64,000 nucleotides of DNA from positions 682,001 to 746,000 of the forward strand of contig NZ_JQJJ01000010.1 of assembly GCF_000745475.1 (NCBI RefSeq). The letters are read 5' to 3'. The notes under the pieces are model-generated. The model saw only the letters and a program-made list of their open reading frames with translations, made no database searches and was not told the origin of the DNA. Shown here piece by piece: positions 1 to 8,240 of this stretch. Positions within the stretch are counted from its first letter, which is position 1, and each line of letters starts with the position of its first letter. The DNA comes from Allobosea sp. UNC402CLCol (GTDB taxonomy: Bacteria; Pseudomonadota; Alphaproteobacteria; Rhizobiales; Beijerinckiaceae). The translations under genes and the position numbers were made by a program.

Positions 1-46
1 GGGCTGCTCCATGTCCCTTCTCTCGCATGACGCGGCGCATGCTCGC

Positions 47-60
47 TTGATCCAGATCAA
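47..60 (+). promoter_or_regulatory. FNR/FixK box (anaerobox) of the cydABX promoter
   Basis: The sequence TTGATCCAGATCAA is a perfect match to the FNR/FixK consensus TTGAT-N4-ATCAA. A possible -10 element, TACAAG, lies at 83-88. That would put the start of transcription near 95 and centre the box about 41 bases upstream, the class II activator arrangement. Because the box lies in front of the ATG at 113, an upstream in-frame ATG at 11 is unlikely to be the cydA start. The box match is seen directly; the -10 and the transcription start are inferred. Confidence 0.85.
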
Positions 61-112
61 GAGGCTCGACGGCGAGCGCGGCTACAAGAGAGCGTCCCGA
101 AAGGATGATGCC

Positions 113-1705
113 ATGGTCGATCCGCTCCTCGTCGATTTATCCCGCCTGCAGTTCGCGCTGACGGCCCTCTATCATTTCCTCTTCGTGCCGCTGACGCTCG
201 GCCTCTCCATCCTGATCGCGATGATGGAGACGGTCTATGTCATGACCCGCCGGCCGATCTGGCGCGACATGACGAAGTTCTGGGGCGTGCTGTTCGGCAT
301 CAACTTCGCGCTCGGCGTCGCGACCGGCATCACCATGGAATTCCAGTTCGGCATGAACTGGGCCTATTACTCGCATTATGTCGGCGACGTGTTCGGGGCG
401 CCGCTGGCGATCGAGGGCCTGATGGCCTTCTTCCTCGAGGCGACCTTCGTCGGCCTGTTCTTCTTCGGCTGGGACAGGCTCTCGCCGCGCGCCCATCTGA
501 TCGTGACCTGGCTGATGGCGCTGGGCACGAATTTCTCGGCGCTGTGGATCCTCATCGCCAATGGCTGGATGCAGAACCCGGTCGGCGCGGCCTTCAACCC
601 CGACACGATGCGCATGGAAGTCACCGACTTCGTGGCGGTGATCTTCAACCCCGTCGCGCAGGCGAAGTTCGTGCACACCGTCTCGGCCGGCTATGTCTGC
701 GCCGCCACCTTCGTGCTCGGCGTCTCCGGCTGGTACATGCTGCGTGGCCGGCATGTGCAGCTCGCCAAGCGCTCCTTCGTCATCGCCTCGGCCTTCGGCC
801 TCGCCTCGGCGCTCTCGGTCATCGTGCTTGGCGACGAGAGCGGCTATGCGCTTACCGACAACCAGAAGATGAAGCTCGCCGCGATCGAGGCGATGTGGGA
901 GACCGAGCCGGCCCCGGCCTCCTTCACCGCCATCGGCATCCCCAGCCTTACCGATCGCAAGACCCATTTCGCCATCCATATCCCCTGGGTGATGGGGCTC
1001 ATCGGCACGCGCTCGGTCGACACGCCGATCCCCGGCATCAACGAGCTGGTGCAGCGGGCCGAGGCGCGCATCCGCGACGGGCTCGTCGCCTATGACGCGC
1101 TGGAGAAGATGAAGGCGGACCGCAATGACGGCGTCGCCCGCGCGGCCTTCAAGGCCTCCTCGCATGATCTCGGCTACGCGCTGCTGCTGAAGCAGTTCGT
1201 CGCTGATCCACGGCAGGCGACAGACCAGCACATCAAGGACGCCGCCTGGTCGACCGTGCCGGGCGTGCCCTGGCTGTTCTTCGGTTTCCGCCTGATGGTG
1301 CTGTGCGCCTTCATCCTGCTCGGTGTCTTCGCGGTCTCGCTCTGGCACACTATCCGCGAGTCGGAAGCGCCGCGCTGGCTGTTCCGCATGGCGCTGCTGG
1401 CCATGCCGCTGCCCTGGATCGCGATCGAGGTCGGCTGGTTCGTCGCCGAGTTCGGTCGCCAACCCTGGATCATCGAGGGCGTGCTGCCGAGCTTCCTCGC
1501 GACCTCCGAGCTCGGCGTCTACAACCTGTTGCTCACCATCGCCGGCTTTACCCTGCTCTACGGCACGCTCGCCGTCATCGAGGTCAAGCTGATGCTCGCC
1601 GCCATCCGCAAGGGGCCCGATGTCGCCGATGTGGTCGAGGGGCTGCGGCCGAGGCGACCGGGGCAGCCGGGGCCGCACGCCGTCGCGCCCTATCCCGCCG
1701 AGTGA
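113..1705 (+). CDS. cydA: Cytochrome bd ubiquinol oxidase subunit I
   Basis: Catalytic membrane subunit of the high-affinity bd quinol oxidase; it carries haems b558, b595 and d and oxidises ubiquinol while reducing oxygen to water. The 530-residue protein has the N-terminal LYHF His (about residue 21), the FVHTVSAG His (about 188) and the GRQPW block near the C-terminus. The quinol-binding loop matches the long-loop type of E. coli CydA (GDESGY, KLAAIEAMWET, ATRSVDTP-like segments). The ATG at 113 follows AAGGA at 101-105; an in-frame ATG at 11 would place the FNR box inside the coding region. First gene of cydABX, probably switched on at low oxygen. Confidence 0.97.
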   Translation: MVDPLLVDLSRLQFALTALYHFLFVPLTLGLSILIAMMETVYVMTRRPIWRDMTKFWGVLFGINFALGVATGITMEFQFGMNWAYYSHYVGDVFGAPLAIEGLMAFFLEATFVGLFFFGWDRLSPRAHLIVTWLMALGTNFSALWILIANGWMQNPVGAAFNPDTMRMEVTDFVAVIFNPVAQAKFVHTVSAGYVCAATFVLGVSGWYMLRGRHVQLAKRSFVIASAFGLASALSVIVLGDESGYALTDNQKMKLAAIEAMWETEPAPASFTAIGIPSLTDRKTHFAIHIPWVMGLIGTRSVDTPIPGINELVQRAEARIRDGLVAYDALEKMKADRNDGVARAAFKASSHDLGYALLLKQFVADPRQATDQHIKDAAWSTVPGVPWLFFGFRLMVLCAFILLGVFAVSLWHTIRESEAPRWLFRMALLAMPLPWIAIEVGWFVAEFGRQPWIIEGVLPSFLATSELGVYNLLLTIAGFTLLYGTLAVIEVKLMLAAIRKGPDVADVVEGLRPRRPGQPGPHAVAPYPAE

Positions 1706-1732
1706 CCGGACGCCAAGCCAAGGATCACGACG

Positions 1733-2887
1733 ATGATCGACTTTCTCTTCTCCTACGAAACGCTGCGGCTGGTCTGGTGGGTGCTGCTCGGCGTTCTGCT
1801 GATCGGGTTCGCCGTGATGGACGGCTTCGACATGGGTGTAGGCACGCTCCTGCCCTTCGTCGCGAAGGAAGACATCGAGCGGCGGGTAGCGATCAACACG
1901 ATCGGCCCGGTCTGGGAGGGCAACCAGGTCTGGTTCATCCTGGGCGGCGGCGCGATCTTCGCGGCCTGGCCGGCGCTCTACGCGATGAGCTTCTCGGGCT
2001 TCTACCTCGCGATGTTCCTGGTGCTGTGCGCGCTTATCCTCAGACCCGTCGGCTTCAAATACCGCTCCAAGAAGCCCGATCCGGCCTGGCGCGAGCGTTG
2101 GGACTGGGCGCTGTTCATCGGCGGCGCGGTTCCCTCGCTGATCTTCGGCGTCGCGGTCGGCAACACGCTGCAGGGCGTGCCCTTCCATTTCACGCCGGAT
2201 CTGCGACCGATCTACGAGGGCAATCTCTTCGGCCTGCTCAATCCGCTCGCCTTGTATTGCGGTCTGGTTTCGCTGGCGATGCTGACGATGCACGGCGCGG
2301 CGTGGCTGACCTTCAAGGCCGACGGGGCCGTCGCCGGCCGGGCCCGCGATTTCGGCACGATGGCGGCGTTCCTGACGGCCCTGCTGTTCGCGGGCGGCGG
2401 GGTGCTGGTCTGGCTCGGGCTGCTCGGCGGCTATCGCGTGACCTCGCCGATCGTCTGGGACGGGCCGTCGAATCCGCTGCTAAAGACCGTCGTCGCCGAT
2501 CCCGCCGCCTGGCTTGCGAATTTCCGGGCGCATCCCGCGCTCTGGGCGGTGCCGGCGCTCGGCGTCGTGGCGCCGCTGCTGGCGGCGATCGGCTTCCGGG
2601 CGCGGTGGGAGGGGCTGACCTTCCTCGCCTCCAAGCTCGGCGTCGCCATGATCGTGGCGACGGTCGGCGTCGCGATGTTCCCGATCCTGCTGCCCTCGAG
2701 CAGCAATCCCGGCCATTCGCTCGCGGTGTTCGATGCCTCGTCGAGCCGCGCCACGCTGCGCAACATGCTACTGGCGACGGTGATCTTCATGCCGCTGATC
2801 CTGGCCTACACCGCCTGGGTCTACAGCGTGCTGTGGGGCAAGGTCACCGAGAAGAGCGTCGAGGACGCCGGCCATTCGGCCTATTGA
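1733..2887 (+). CDS. cydB: Cytochrome bd ubiquinol oxidase subunit II
   Basis: Structural partner of CydA in the bd oxidase. The 384-residue polytopic protein opens with the family signature ETLRLVWWVLLGVLLIGFA followed by MDGFDMGVG, and carries the usual GPVWEGNQVWFILGGGA block. AAGGA lies eight bases before the ATG. It starts 27 bases after cydA and is cotranscribed with it. Length and motifs are normal for the CydB/CioB family, with no sign of damage. Confidence 0.97.
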   Translation: MIDFLFSYETLRLVWWVLLGVLLIGFAVMDGFDMGVGTLLPFVAKEDIERRVAINTIGPVWEGNQVWFILGGGAIFAAWPALYAMSFSGFYLAMFLVLCALILRPVGFKYRSKKPDPAWRERWDWALFIGGAVPSLIFGVAVGNTLQGVPFHFTPDLRPIYEGNLFGLLNPLALYCGLVSLAMLTMHGAAWLTFKADGAVAGRARDFGTMAAFLTALLFAGGGVLVWLGLLGGYRVTSPIVWDGPSNPLLKTVVADPAAWLANFRAHPALWAVPALGVVAPLLAAIGFRARWEGLTFLASKLGVAMIVATVGVAMFPILLPSSSNPGHSLAVFDASSSRATLRNMLLATVIFMPLILAYTAWVYSVLWGKVTEKSVEDAGHSAY

Positions 2888-2909
2888 TCCGGACAGGAGT
2901 GAACGCGCC

Positions 2910-3041
2910 ATGTGGTATTTCGCCTGGATTCTCGGCCTCGGCCTCGCCGCCTCCGTCGGCATCCTGAACGCGCTGTGGTACGAGCTGCGCACCGTGCGTG
3001 AGGAGCCGGCGAAGGCAACCGTGCTGCTGCCGACGCCCTGA
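2910..3041 (+). CDS. cydX: Cytochrome bd oxidase small subunit CydX
   Basis: A 43-residue single-span membrane protein beginning MWYFAWILGLGLA, the hallmark of the CydX family, then ALWYEL. CydX binds CydAB and stabilises the haem site of the oxidase. It starts 22 bases after cydB behind AGGAG, completing a standard cydABX operon. Such short genes are often missed by gene callers. The residues after about 30 are charged and poorly conserved in the family. Confidence 0.9.
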   Translation: MWYFAWILGLGLAASVGILNALWYELRTVREEPAKATVLLPTP

Positions 3042-3055
3042 CCGGCAGGCCGGCC

Positions 3056-3526
3056 ATGGCGCGGCATGCAGCCAGCGGCGGCGGACAGAGTGGGGCCGGC
3101 TTCGTCCCGCATATCGACATGGCGCGCGGCCATGCGCGGATGCTGGAAATCTGCGATGCGCTGGAGCAGCTCGCCGACGACCTGCCCTCCCATGTCGACC
3201 GGCTGCGCTGCCTGATGCTGGGGAACAGTCTGGTGCCGCTCATCGACGCCTGCCACCGCTTCGAGGAGCGCTCGGTCTTTCCGGCTTTCGCGACGTCGCG
3301 GCGCAACGCCGGGATCGTGAACCGGCTCAGGGCCGAGCATGTGCAGGATCGCTGTGCCGCCGAGGATCTCAGCGAAGCGCTGCTGGCCTATGGCAATGGC
3401 CGGCCGATCGCGAATCCGGAGGCCTTCGGCTACATGCTGCGGGCGCTGTTCGATTCGATGCGCCGGCACATCGCCTTCGAGCAGGACTGCATCCTGTCGG
3501 CGCTGCCCGGGCCGGATGGGCGCTGA
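3056..3526 (+). CDS. Hemerythrin-like HHE-domain protein
   Basis: A 156-residue protein with the spaced His/Glu pattern of a hemerythrin-type four-helix bundle: GHARML, CHRFEERSVFP, RAEHVQDR and RRHIAFEQ. Members bind a di-iron centre and act in oxygen, nitric oxide or iron handling. It starts 14 bases after cydX, so it is probably part of the same oxygen-responsive transcript. The start at 3056 has no strong ribosome site. A link to bd oxidase function or NO sensing is inference from position. Confidence 0.75.
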   Translation: MARHAASGGGQSGAGFVPHIDMARGHARMLEICDALEQLADDLPSHVDRLRCLMLGNSLVPLIDACHRFEERSVFPAFATSRRNAGIVNRLRAEHVQDRCAAEDLSEALLAYGNGRPIANPEAFGYMLRALFDSMRRHIAFEQDCILSALPGPDGR

Positions 3527-3543
3527 GGCGCGCGACCGTCCGG

Positions 3544-4266
3544 TCAATCCCCCGAAGAGGCGGCGAGCTTGCGGATGTCGTCGAGGATGACGTGGCGGTT
3601 GTGCTCGATGCTGATCGCGCCCTCGGTGCGCAGGCGCGTGAATTGTCGGCTGACGGTCTCGATGGTCAGCCCGAGGAAATCGGCGATCTCGGCCCGCGAG
3701 AGCGGCAGGTCGAAGGCGACGGCGCGCTGCCCCGGCTGCATCGTCGGGTCGATATTGCGCGCGATCATCAGCAGGAAGCTTGCGACCTTCTCTGCGGCGG
3801 TCTTGCGGCCGAGCGTCACCATCCAGTCCCGCGCCTGATCGAGCTCCTTCAGGGTCTGCTGCAGCAGGCGATGCTCCAGATCGGGCTGCGCCACCATCAT
3901 CCGCTCGACGGCCGCACGAGGGAAGGAGCAGAGCTCGACATCGGTCGCGGCCTCGGCGGTGAGCGTGCTCTCGGTCCGGAAGGGCCTGCCGACGAAATCC
4001 GGCGCGAATTGCAGGCCGACGATCTGCTGCCGGCCGTCGGAGAGCATCTTCGTCAGCTTCACCACGCCGGACAGGACGTTCGCATAGCTCTCCACGTTCT
4101 CGGCCTCGCCGATCAGCTCGGCGCCCTGCTCGGCTCTTCGCTTCGAGGAGGATTTCGCCAGCTGGGTGAGCTGCTCGGCCGTCAGCGAGCCGCAGATGCC
4201 GCGGTGGCGCGCCTCGCAGGAGGCGCAAAGGACCGGAAAGCCGGTTGTATGAATGTCTTCGCGCAC
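3544..4266 (-). CDS. fnrL: FNR-family oxygen-responsive regulator (FnrL/FnrN type)
   Basis: Crp/Fnr transcription factor. Near the N-terminus is C-x2-C-x7-C (Cys14, Cys17, Cys25), with a central Cys113 in DVELCSFPR: the four ligands of an oxygen-labile [4Fe-4S] cluster. The recognition helix reads TIETVSRQF, the E-SR pattern that reads TTGAT half-sites, as in the box before cydA. I place the start at GTG 4266, with AAGG ahead of it, giving 240 residues as usual for FNR. The upstream in-frame ATG would add about 53 atypical residues. It converges on the hemerythrin gene and probably controls cydABX (inference). Confidence 0.9.
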   Translation of the reverse strand: MREDIHTTGFPVLCASCEARHRGICGSLTAEQLTQLAKSSSKRRAEQGAELIGEAENVESYANVLSGVVKLTKMLSDGRQQIVGLQFAPDFVGRPFRTESTLTAEAATDVELCSFPRAAVERMMVAQPDLEHRLLQQTLKELDQARDWMVTLGRKTAAEKVASFLLMIARNIDPTMQPGQRAVAFDLPLSRAEIADFLGLTIETVSRQFTRLRTEGAISIEHNRHVILDDIRKLAASSGD

Positions 4267-4469
4267 GGTGAAGTACCTTATCCCGATCCGCGCTGCGCGG
4301 CCAACTCGGCAGGCCGTCCACGATGCCGCAGGATGAGACCCATCGTTATGACACCGGGGAAAACTCTCTCGATCCGCCGCGCACGGCACGGGTTTCCTGG
4401 CGCGGGGCCGGGCCGCTATGCTCAACCATCGGCCTCAGGATCAATTTCAGGATCATCCCGGACGTGACG

Positions 4470-5423
4470 ATGCCCCGCCCTGTCCCGCTGAACGGACGAA
4501 TCAAGCTGCGCCATCTGGTGTGCTTCCTGGAGGTGGCCCGGCTGAAGAGCGTGGTGAAGGCGGCCGCTCTGCTTGGATTGAGCCAGCCGGCCATCTCCAA
4601 GACGGTTCAGGAGCTGGAGGACGCGCTCGGGGTTTCGCTGTTCGAGCAGAACCGCCGGCCGATGATGCTGACCGGGCCGGGGGAGGTCTTCCTGCGCTAT
4701 GCCGGATCGAGCGTGACGGCGCTCAGGCAAGGCATCAGCATGGTCGGGCGCGACGGCGCCAATACGGATATCGCCTTCTCCGTCGGGGCGCTGCCGACCG
4801 TTTCGGCGCATATGCTGCCGCGCGCGCTCGCGCAGGTCATGGAGCGCCATGGCGCGATGCGCCCGCGTGTCGTGACCGGGCCGAACGACGTGCTGATGTC
4901 CCAGCTCAGGCTGGGCGATCTCGATCTCGTCATCGGCCGCATGGCAGACCCGGAGACGATGCGGGGCTTCGCCTTCGAGCATCTCTATTCCGAGCGGATC
5001 GCGCTGGTGGTCGGTCCGCACCATCCGCTGCTGGCATCCTCGCCTTTCGACATCGCCGGGGTCGCCCGCCATCAATGGCTGCTGCCGCCGCCCGGCTCGG
5101 TGATCAGTTCCACGGTGGAGCGCTATCTCGTCGCCCATGCGCTGCAGCCGGCCGCCGGAGTGATCGAGACGGTCTCGGATGCCTTCGCGCGCAATTACCT
5201 GCGCCTCACCGACGGAATCTGGTTCATCTCGGAAGGCGTCGTCGCGGAGGATGTCAGGACGGGCTGGCTGTCCGTGTTGCCGGCCGATACGGGCGATACG
5301 TTCGGCCCGGTCGGCCTGACGACGCGGACCGATACGGCATTGCCGCTGCCGGCGCAGCTTCTGGCCGCGGCGCTGCGGGAGCTCGTGGCGCAACGGGCCA
5401 TGGACACGGCCCCGCACGGTTGA
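4470..5423 (+). CDS. LysR-family transcriptional regulator (PcaQ-like)
   Basis: A 317-residue LysR protein. The winged helix-turn-helix covers roughly residues 10-70 (RIKLRHLVCFLEVAR, LSQPAISKTVQELE), followed by a periplasmic-binding-like effector domain. The N-terminal wording resembles PcaQ and GbpR regulators of aromatic and sugar catabolism, but no such operon is adjacent, so the ligand is unknown. It is divergent from fnrL. The ATG at 4470 gives the normal LysR length; ribosome-site support is weak. Confidence 0.85.
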   Translation: MPRPVPLNGRIKLRHLVCFLEVARLKSVVKAAALLGLSQPAISKTVQELEDALGVSLFEQNRRPMMLTGPGEVFLRYAGSSVTALRQGISMVGRDGANTDIAFSVGALPTVSAHMLPRALAQVMERHGAMRPRVVTGPNDVLMSQLRLGDLDLVIGRMADPETMRGFAFEHLYSERIALVVGPHHPLLASSPFDIAGVARHQWLLPPPGSVISSTVERYLVAHALQPAAGVIETVSDAFARNYLRLTDGIWFISEGVVAEDVRTGWLSVLPADTGDTFGPVGLTTRTDTALPLPAQLLAAALRELVAQRAMDTAPHG

Positions 5424-5481
5424 GTGCGACCACGGGCGGGGTTGCCCTCGCCGGCCCGGACCCTATATCGGCGCGGTGACC

Positions 5482-5769
5482 ATGCCCGATAGCCTCATGT
5501 CCGATACGCCGATCCAGAGCCGCTCCTTCCGTTTTCCCGGAGTGCTGAACTCCAGCGAACTGCTCGTCGCCGAAGCGGTCCATGCCCGCGCCTGGGCGTC
5601 GCTCGACCATGACGGACGGCTGGATCCGGAGCTGGAAACCGATGCCAAGGCCCGTCTCGGGCGGATCGTGCTGCGCCTCATCGGCGCGCCGCCTGCTTCC
5701 GTCACGGACCTCGCCACCGCGGCCGTCGAGGAATTCAAGGCGACCCGCCCGACCGGCTCCGAAGCGTAG
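5482..5769 (+). CDS. Small conserved-looking protein of unknown function
   Basis: A soluble protein of about 95 residues with no signal peptide or membrane segment. A phrase SRSFRFPGVLNSSELLVAEAVHARAW leads into a helical second half rich in Ala and acidic residues. Codon use fits the neighbourhood. I do not recognise the family. A GTG two codons upstream at 5476 is an alternative start. It converges on the amidohydrolase gene, whose stop lies 22 bases away. Confidence 0.45.
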   Translation: MPDSLMSDTPIQSRSFRFPGVLNSSELLVAEAVHARAWASLDHDGRLDPELETDAKARLGRIVLRLIGAPPASVTDLATAAVEEFKATRPTGSEA

Positions 5770-5790
5770 AGCCGGCCGAGCCGAATCGAC

Positions 5791-7212
5791 TCAGTGAGCG
5801 GCCATGTCGAGCGGCGGCTCGACATCGTCCGTGATCGGGTTGGCGAAGGGGTTGCCCGCGCGGAAGCTGGCGAACTCATCCTTCGCGGCCTTGAGCAGGG
5901 CGGGGTCGTTCAGCACATCCTGGGCGACGCCGGCCATGGCCTTGGCCGCGAGCGCGAGACCCTTATGCGCCGCCGGCGCCAGGCCTTGCGCGACAAGCTG
6001 CCAGGAATGGCCGGGCGTGCCGACCGCATAGCAGGCGGCGCGGCACTGGACGGTGGGGACGACCCAGCTCACCGTGCCGACATCGGTGGAGCCGACGAAG
6101 GAATCGCTGCCGGAGCCGAGCGGGTAGATCTCGTCGCTCAGCGATTCGCCCGCCTTCGGCTTCAAGCCGAAGCGGGCATAGGAGGAGGCGATGTCCTCGC
6201 CATTGAGGGTCTTCTGGAACTTTGCCGCGAAAGCCTGATCGGCCGCGTCGAAGCCGGGGCCGCCCAGCGCCTGCAGATTGGCATGCATCGCTTCCTCGAG
6301 CGGGCGGTTGCCGACGAGATTGGCGTCGCCCGAAAGCTGCTTGGCTGCGACCTGCGTCTCCGTCATCAGCGCGGCGCCCTCGGCGATCTTCTTCACGCGG
6401 GCGACGAGGCTCCACATCTCCGACAGGTTGGCGGCCCGGATGAGCTGGCGTGTCGTCGCCGTCGCCTGCACCACGTTCGGCGCTATGCCGCCAGCGTTGA
6501 TGATGGCGTAGTGCACGCGGGCCGTCGATGGCATGTGCTCGCGCATGTAGTTGACGCCGATATGCATCAATTCGACCGCATCGAGCGCCGAGCGGCCGAG
6601 ATGGGGCGCGGCGGCGGCGTGCGAGGCGCGCCCGGTGAAGGTGAACTCGACCTCGACGCAGGCCAGCGAGAACGGCCGGTTGACCCCGGTGAAGGAGGCC
6701 GGGTGCCAGCACAGGGCGATGTCGACATCGTCGAAGGCGCCGGCGCGGACCATGAAGCCCTTGGCGGAGCCGCCTTCCTCGGCGGGGCAGCCATAATAGC
6801 GCACCCGGCCCTTGAGCCCGTTGGCCGCGAGATAGTCCTTGACCGCGGCGGCCGCGAGCAGCGAGGCGGAACCCAGCATGTTGTGGCCGCAGCCATGGCC
6901 ATTGCCGCCCTTCTGAACCGGCGTCTCGCTCGCGATGCCGGCCTCCTGGCTCAGGCCGGGCAGGGCGTCGTACTCGCCCATGATCGCGATGACCGGGCCG
7001 TCCTCTCCCGCTTCGCCGATCAGGGCGGTCGGGATGCCGGCGACATTCTCGGTGATGCGGAAGCCTTCGCGCTCCAGCATGGCGCGGTGCTCGGCGGCGG
7101 AACGGACCTCCTGATAATTGAGCTCGGGCATGTGCCAGATGCGGTCGGACAACGCGAAATAGCCCGGCGCCTTGTCGTCCACGCGCTGCCAGACTTCCTT
7201 GCTGTTGCTCAT
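5791..7212 (-). CDS. M20 family amidohydrolase (AbgB-like)
   Basis: Metal-dependent hydrolase of the M20D type, similar to subunit B of p-aminobenzoyl-glutamate hydrolase. The 473-residue protein shows GEYDALPGLSQ, GNGHGCGHNMLG (Cys/His metal site), PAEEGGSAKG (catalytic Glu pair), CWHPA and a late GTPGHSWQ His; the dimerisation domain begins near VEVEFTFTGRASHAA. AGGAACT stands before the ATG. It is divergent from a GntR regulator over a 123-base gap with a perfect 12-base dyad, so local control is likely. The substrate is not known; an N-acyl amino acid or aminobenzoyl-amino acid is plausible. Confidence 0.88.
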   Translation of the reverse strand: MSNSKEVWQRVDDKAPGYFALSDRIWHMPELNYQEVRSAAEHRAMLEREGFRITENVAGIPTALIGEAGEDGPVIAIMGEYDALPGLSQEAGIASETPVQKGGNGHGCGHNMLGSASLLAAAAVKDYLAANGLKGRVRYYGCPAEEGGSAKGFMVRAGAFDDVDIALCWHPASFTGVNRPFSLACVEVEFTFTGRASHAAAAPHLGRSALDAVELMHIGVNYMREHMPSTARVHYAIINAGGIAPNVVQATATTRQLIRAANLSEMWSLVARVKKIAEGAALMTETQVAAKQLSGDANLVGNRPLEEAMHANLQALGGPGFDAADQAFAAKFQKTLNGEDIASSYARFGLKPKAGESLSDEIYPLGSGSDSFVGSTDVGTVSWVVPTVQCRAACYAVGTPGHSWQLVAQGLAPAAHKGLALAAKAMAGVAQDVLNDPALLKAAKDEFASFRAGNPFANPITDDVEPPLDMAAH

Positions 7213-7248
7213 CGGAGTTCCTGTTCCCGGATGTAAGTCATCTTTGAT

Positions 7249-7260
7249 ATTGGCGCCAAT
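7249..7260. promoter_or_regulatory. Palindrome ATTGGCGCCAAT, candidate GntR operator
   Basis: A perfect 12-base dyad in the short divergent spacer between the AbgB-like gene and the gntR gene. Position and symmetry suggest the operator of that regulator. No footprint data; inferred from placement only. Confidence 0.5.
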
Positions 7261-7335
7261 TTCTCGCATAAGGGTCATGGCGCGACAAGCCGAGCCGGAT
7301 GCGGGGCGGCCGATCGAACGGTGCATGGGGCAACG

Positions 7336-8013
7336 ATGTCTGAGAGCGAGCTGAGCGGTGGGGCCGTTCGCGGCAAGAATCGCGGCAAGAGCGCAAAGGC
7401 GCGTGCGGAGCGTCACGAAGCCCTGGCGAATCTCCTCGCGGCGGAGATCCAGTCCGGTGCGCTTTCCCCCGGCCAATGGCTCAAGCAGATCGACATCGAG
7501 GAACGCCATGGAGCCAAGCGCATGGATGTCCGCCGGGCGCTCGACCGGCTGGTGCAGAAGCGGCTGGTCGTGCATCTGCCCAATCGCGGCTACCACGTCT
7601 TCAAGCCGGATGGGCGGCTGGCGCAGGAGATCCGGGCCGTGCGGGTCATCCTGGAAACCAGCGCGGTCGACGGCATCGTGGCGCGGGCGCGGGAAGAGGA
7701 TATCGCGCAGGCGATGCGGCTGGCGCGGCACTTCGAGGCGCTGCTGCTGAACGGCACGGCCATCGACCTGCACGATGCGAACATCGCCTTCCACGAGCAT
7801 CTGCTCGGGCTGTGCGGCAATCTCGAATTGGCGGCGCTGGTGAAGGAGCTGCGCGGGCGCATCTCCTCGGCCGTGGCCGGGCAATGGCAGAAGCGCAGCC
7901 GCATCGAGCAGTCGAACCGCGAACATCTGGCGATGGTCGAGGCGCTGGCCGCGCGCGACACGGAGGCGCTGCGGCGGCTGGTGGGGGAGCATATCCAGCA
8001 GAGCGCGGAATAG
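7336..8013 (+). CDS. GntR-family regulator, FCD (VanR/FadR) subfamily
   Basis: A 225-residue DNA-binding protein. The winged helix occupies roughly residues 25-90 (LANLLAAEIQSGALSPG, MDVRRALDRLVQKRLV, PNRGYHVF), followed by an all-helical FCD effector domain whose likely metal ligands fall in DANIAFHEHLLG, NREHLAMVEAL and GEHIQQS. It probably represses the divergent amidohydrolase gene in response to its substrate (inference). I chose ATG 7336; GTG 7321 in the same frame is the alternative. Confidence 0.88.
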   Translation: MSESELSGGAVRGKNRGKSAKARAERHEALANLLAAEIQSGALSPGQWLKQIDIEERHGAKRMDVRRALDRLVQKRLVVHLPNRGYHVFKPDGRLAQEIRAVRVILETSAVDGIVARAREEDIAQAMRLARHFEALLLNGTAIDLHDANIAFHEHLLGLCGNLELAALVKELRGRISSAVAGQWQKRSRIEQSNREHLAMVEALAARDTEALRRLVGEHIQQSAE

Positions 8014-8240
8014 GCGCGGGATTCCGCCGATGGCTCATCGGTCCGATTTTGGACGCAGGCGTCATTCTCTCCGGCCGCCGCTGGCATCTGGAGATTGAAG
8101 TTTAGATTTGATCGAATTCAGTTTCCTTGCTGAAAAGACACATGATGAGATCTTGTTGGGGGCGTGGTGCATCGGGTTTTGACGCTGCCCGGGTGCCTTG
8201 CTACCTGTCGTTCCAGGCCCTCTTGCTGAACTGAGCCGTC

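Noticed and set aside
11..112. Upstream ATG at 11 as the cydA start
   Set aside because: It would place the perfect FNR box and putative -10 inside the gene. ATG 113 has AAGGA and gives the standard N-terminus.
137..2293. Minus-strand open frame opposite cydA/cydB
   Set aside because: A shadow of two real genes; low-complexity Arg/Glu/Asp-rich with no signal, motif or ribosome site.
4267..4425. Upstream ATG extension of the FNR-type regulator
   Set aside because: The extra 53 residues are unlike FNR; GTG 4266 with AAGG gives the usual 240-residue length.
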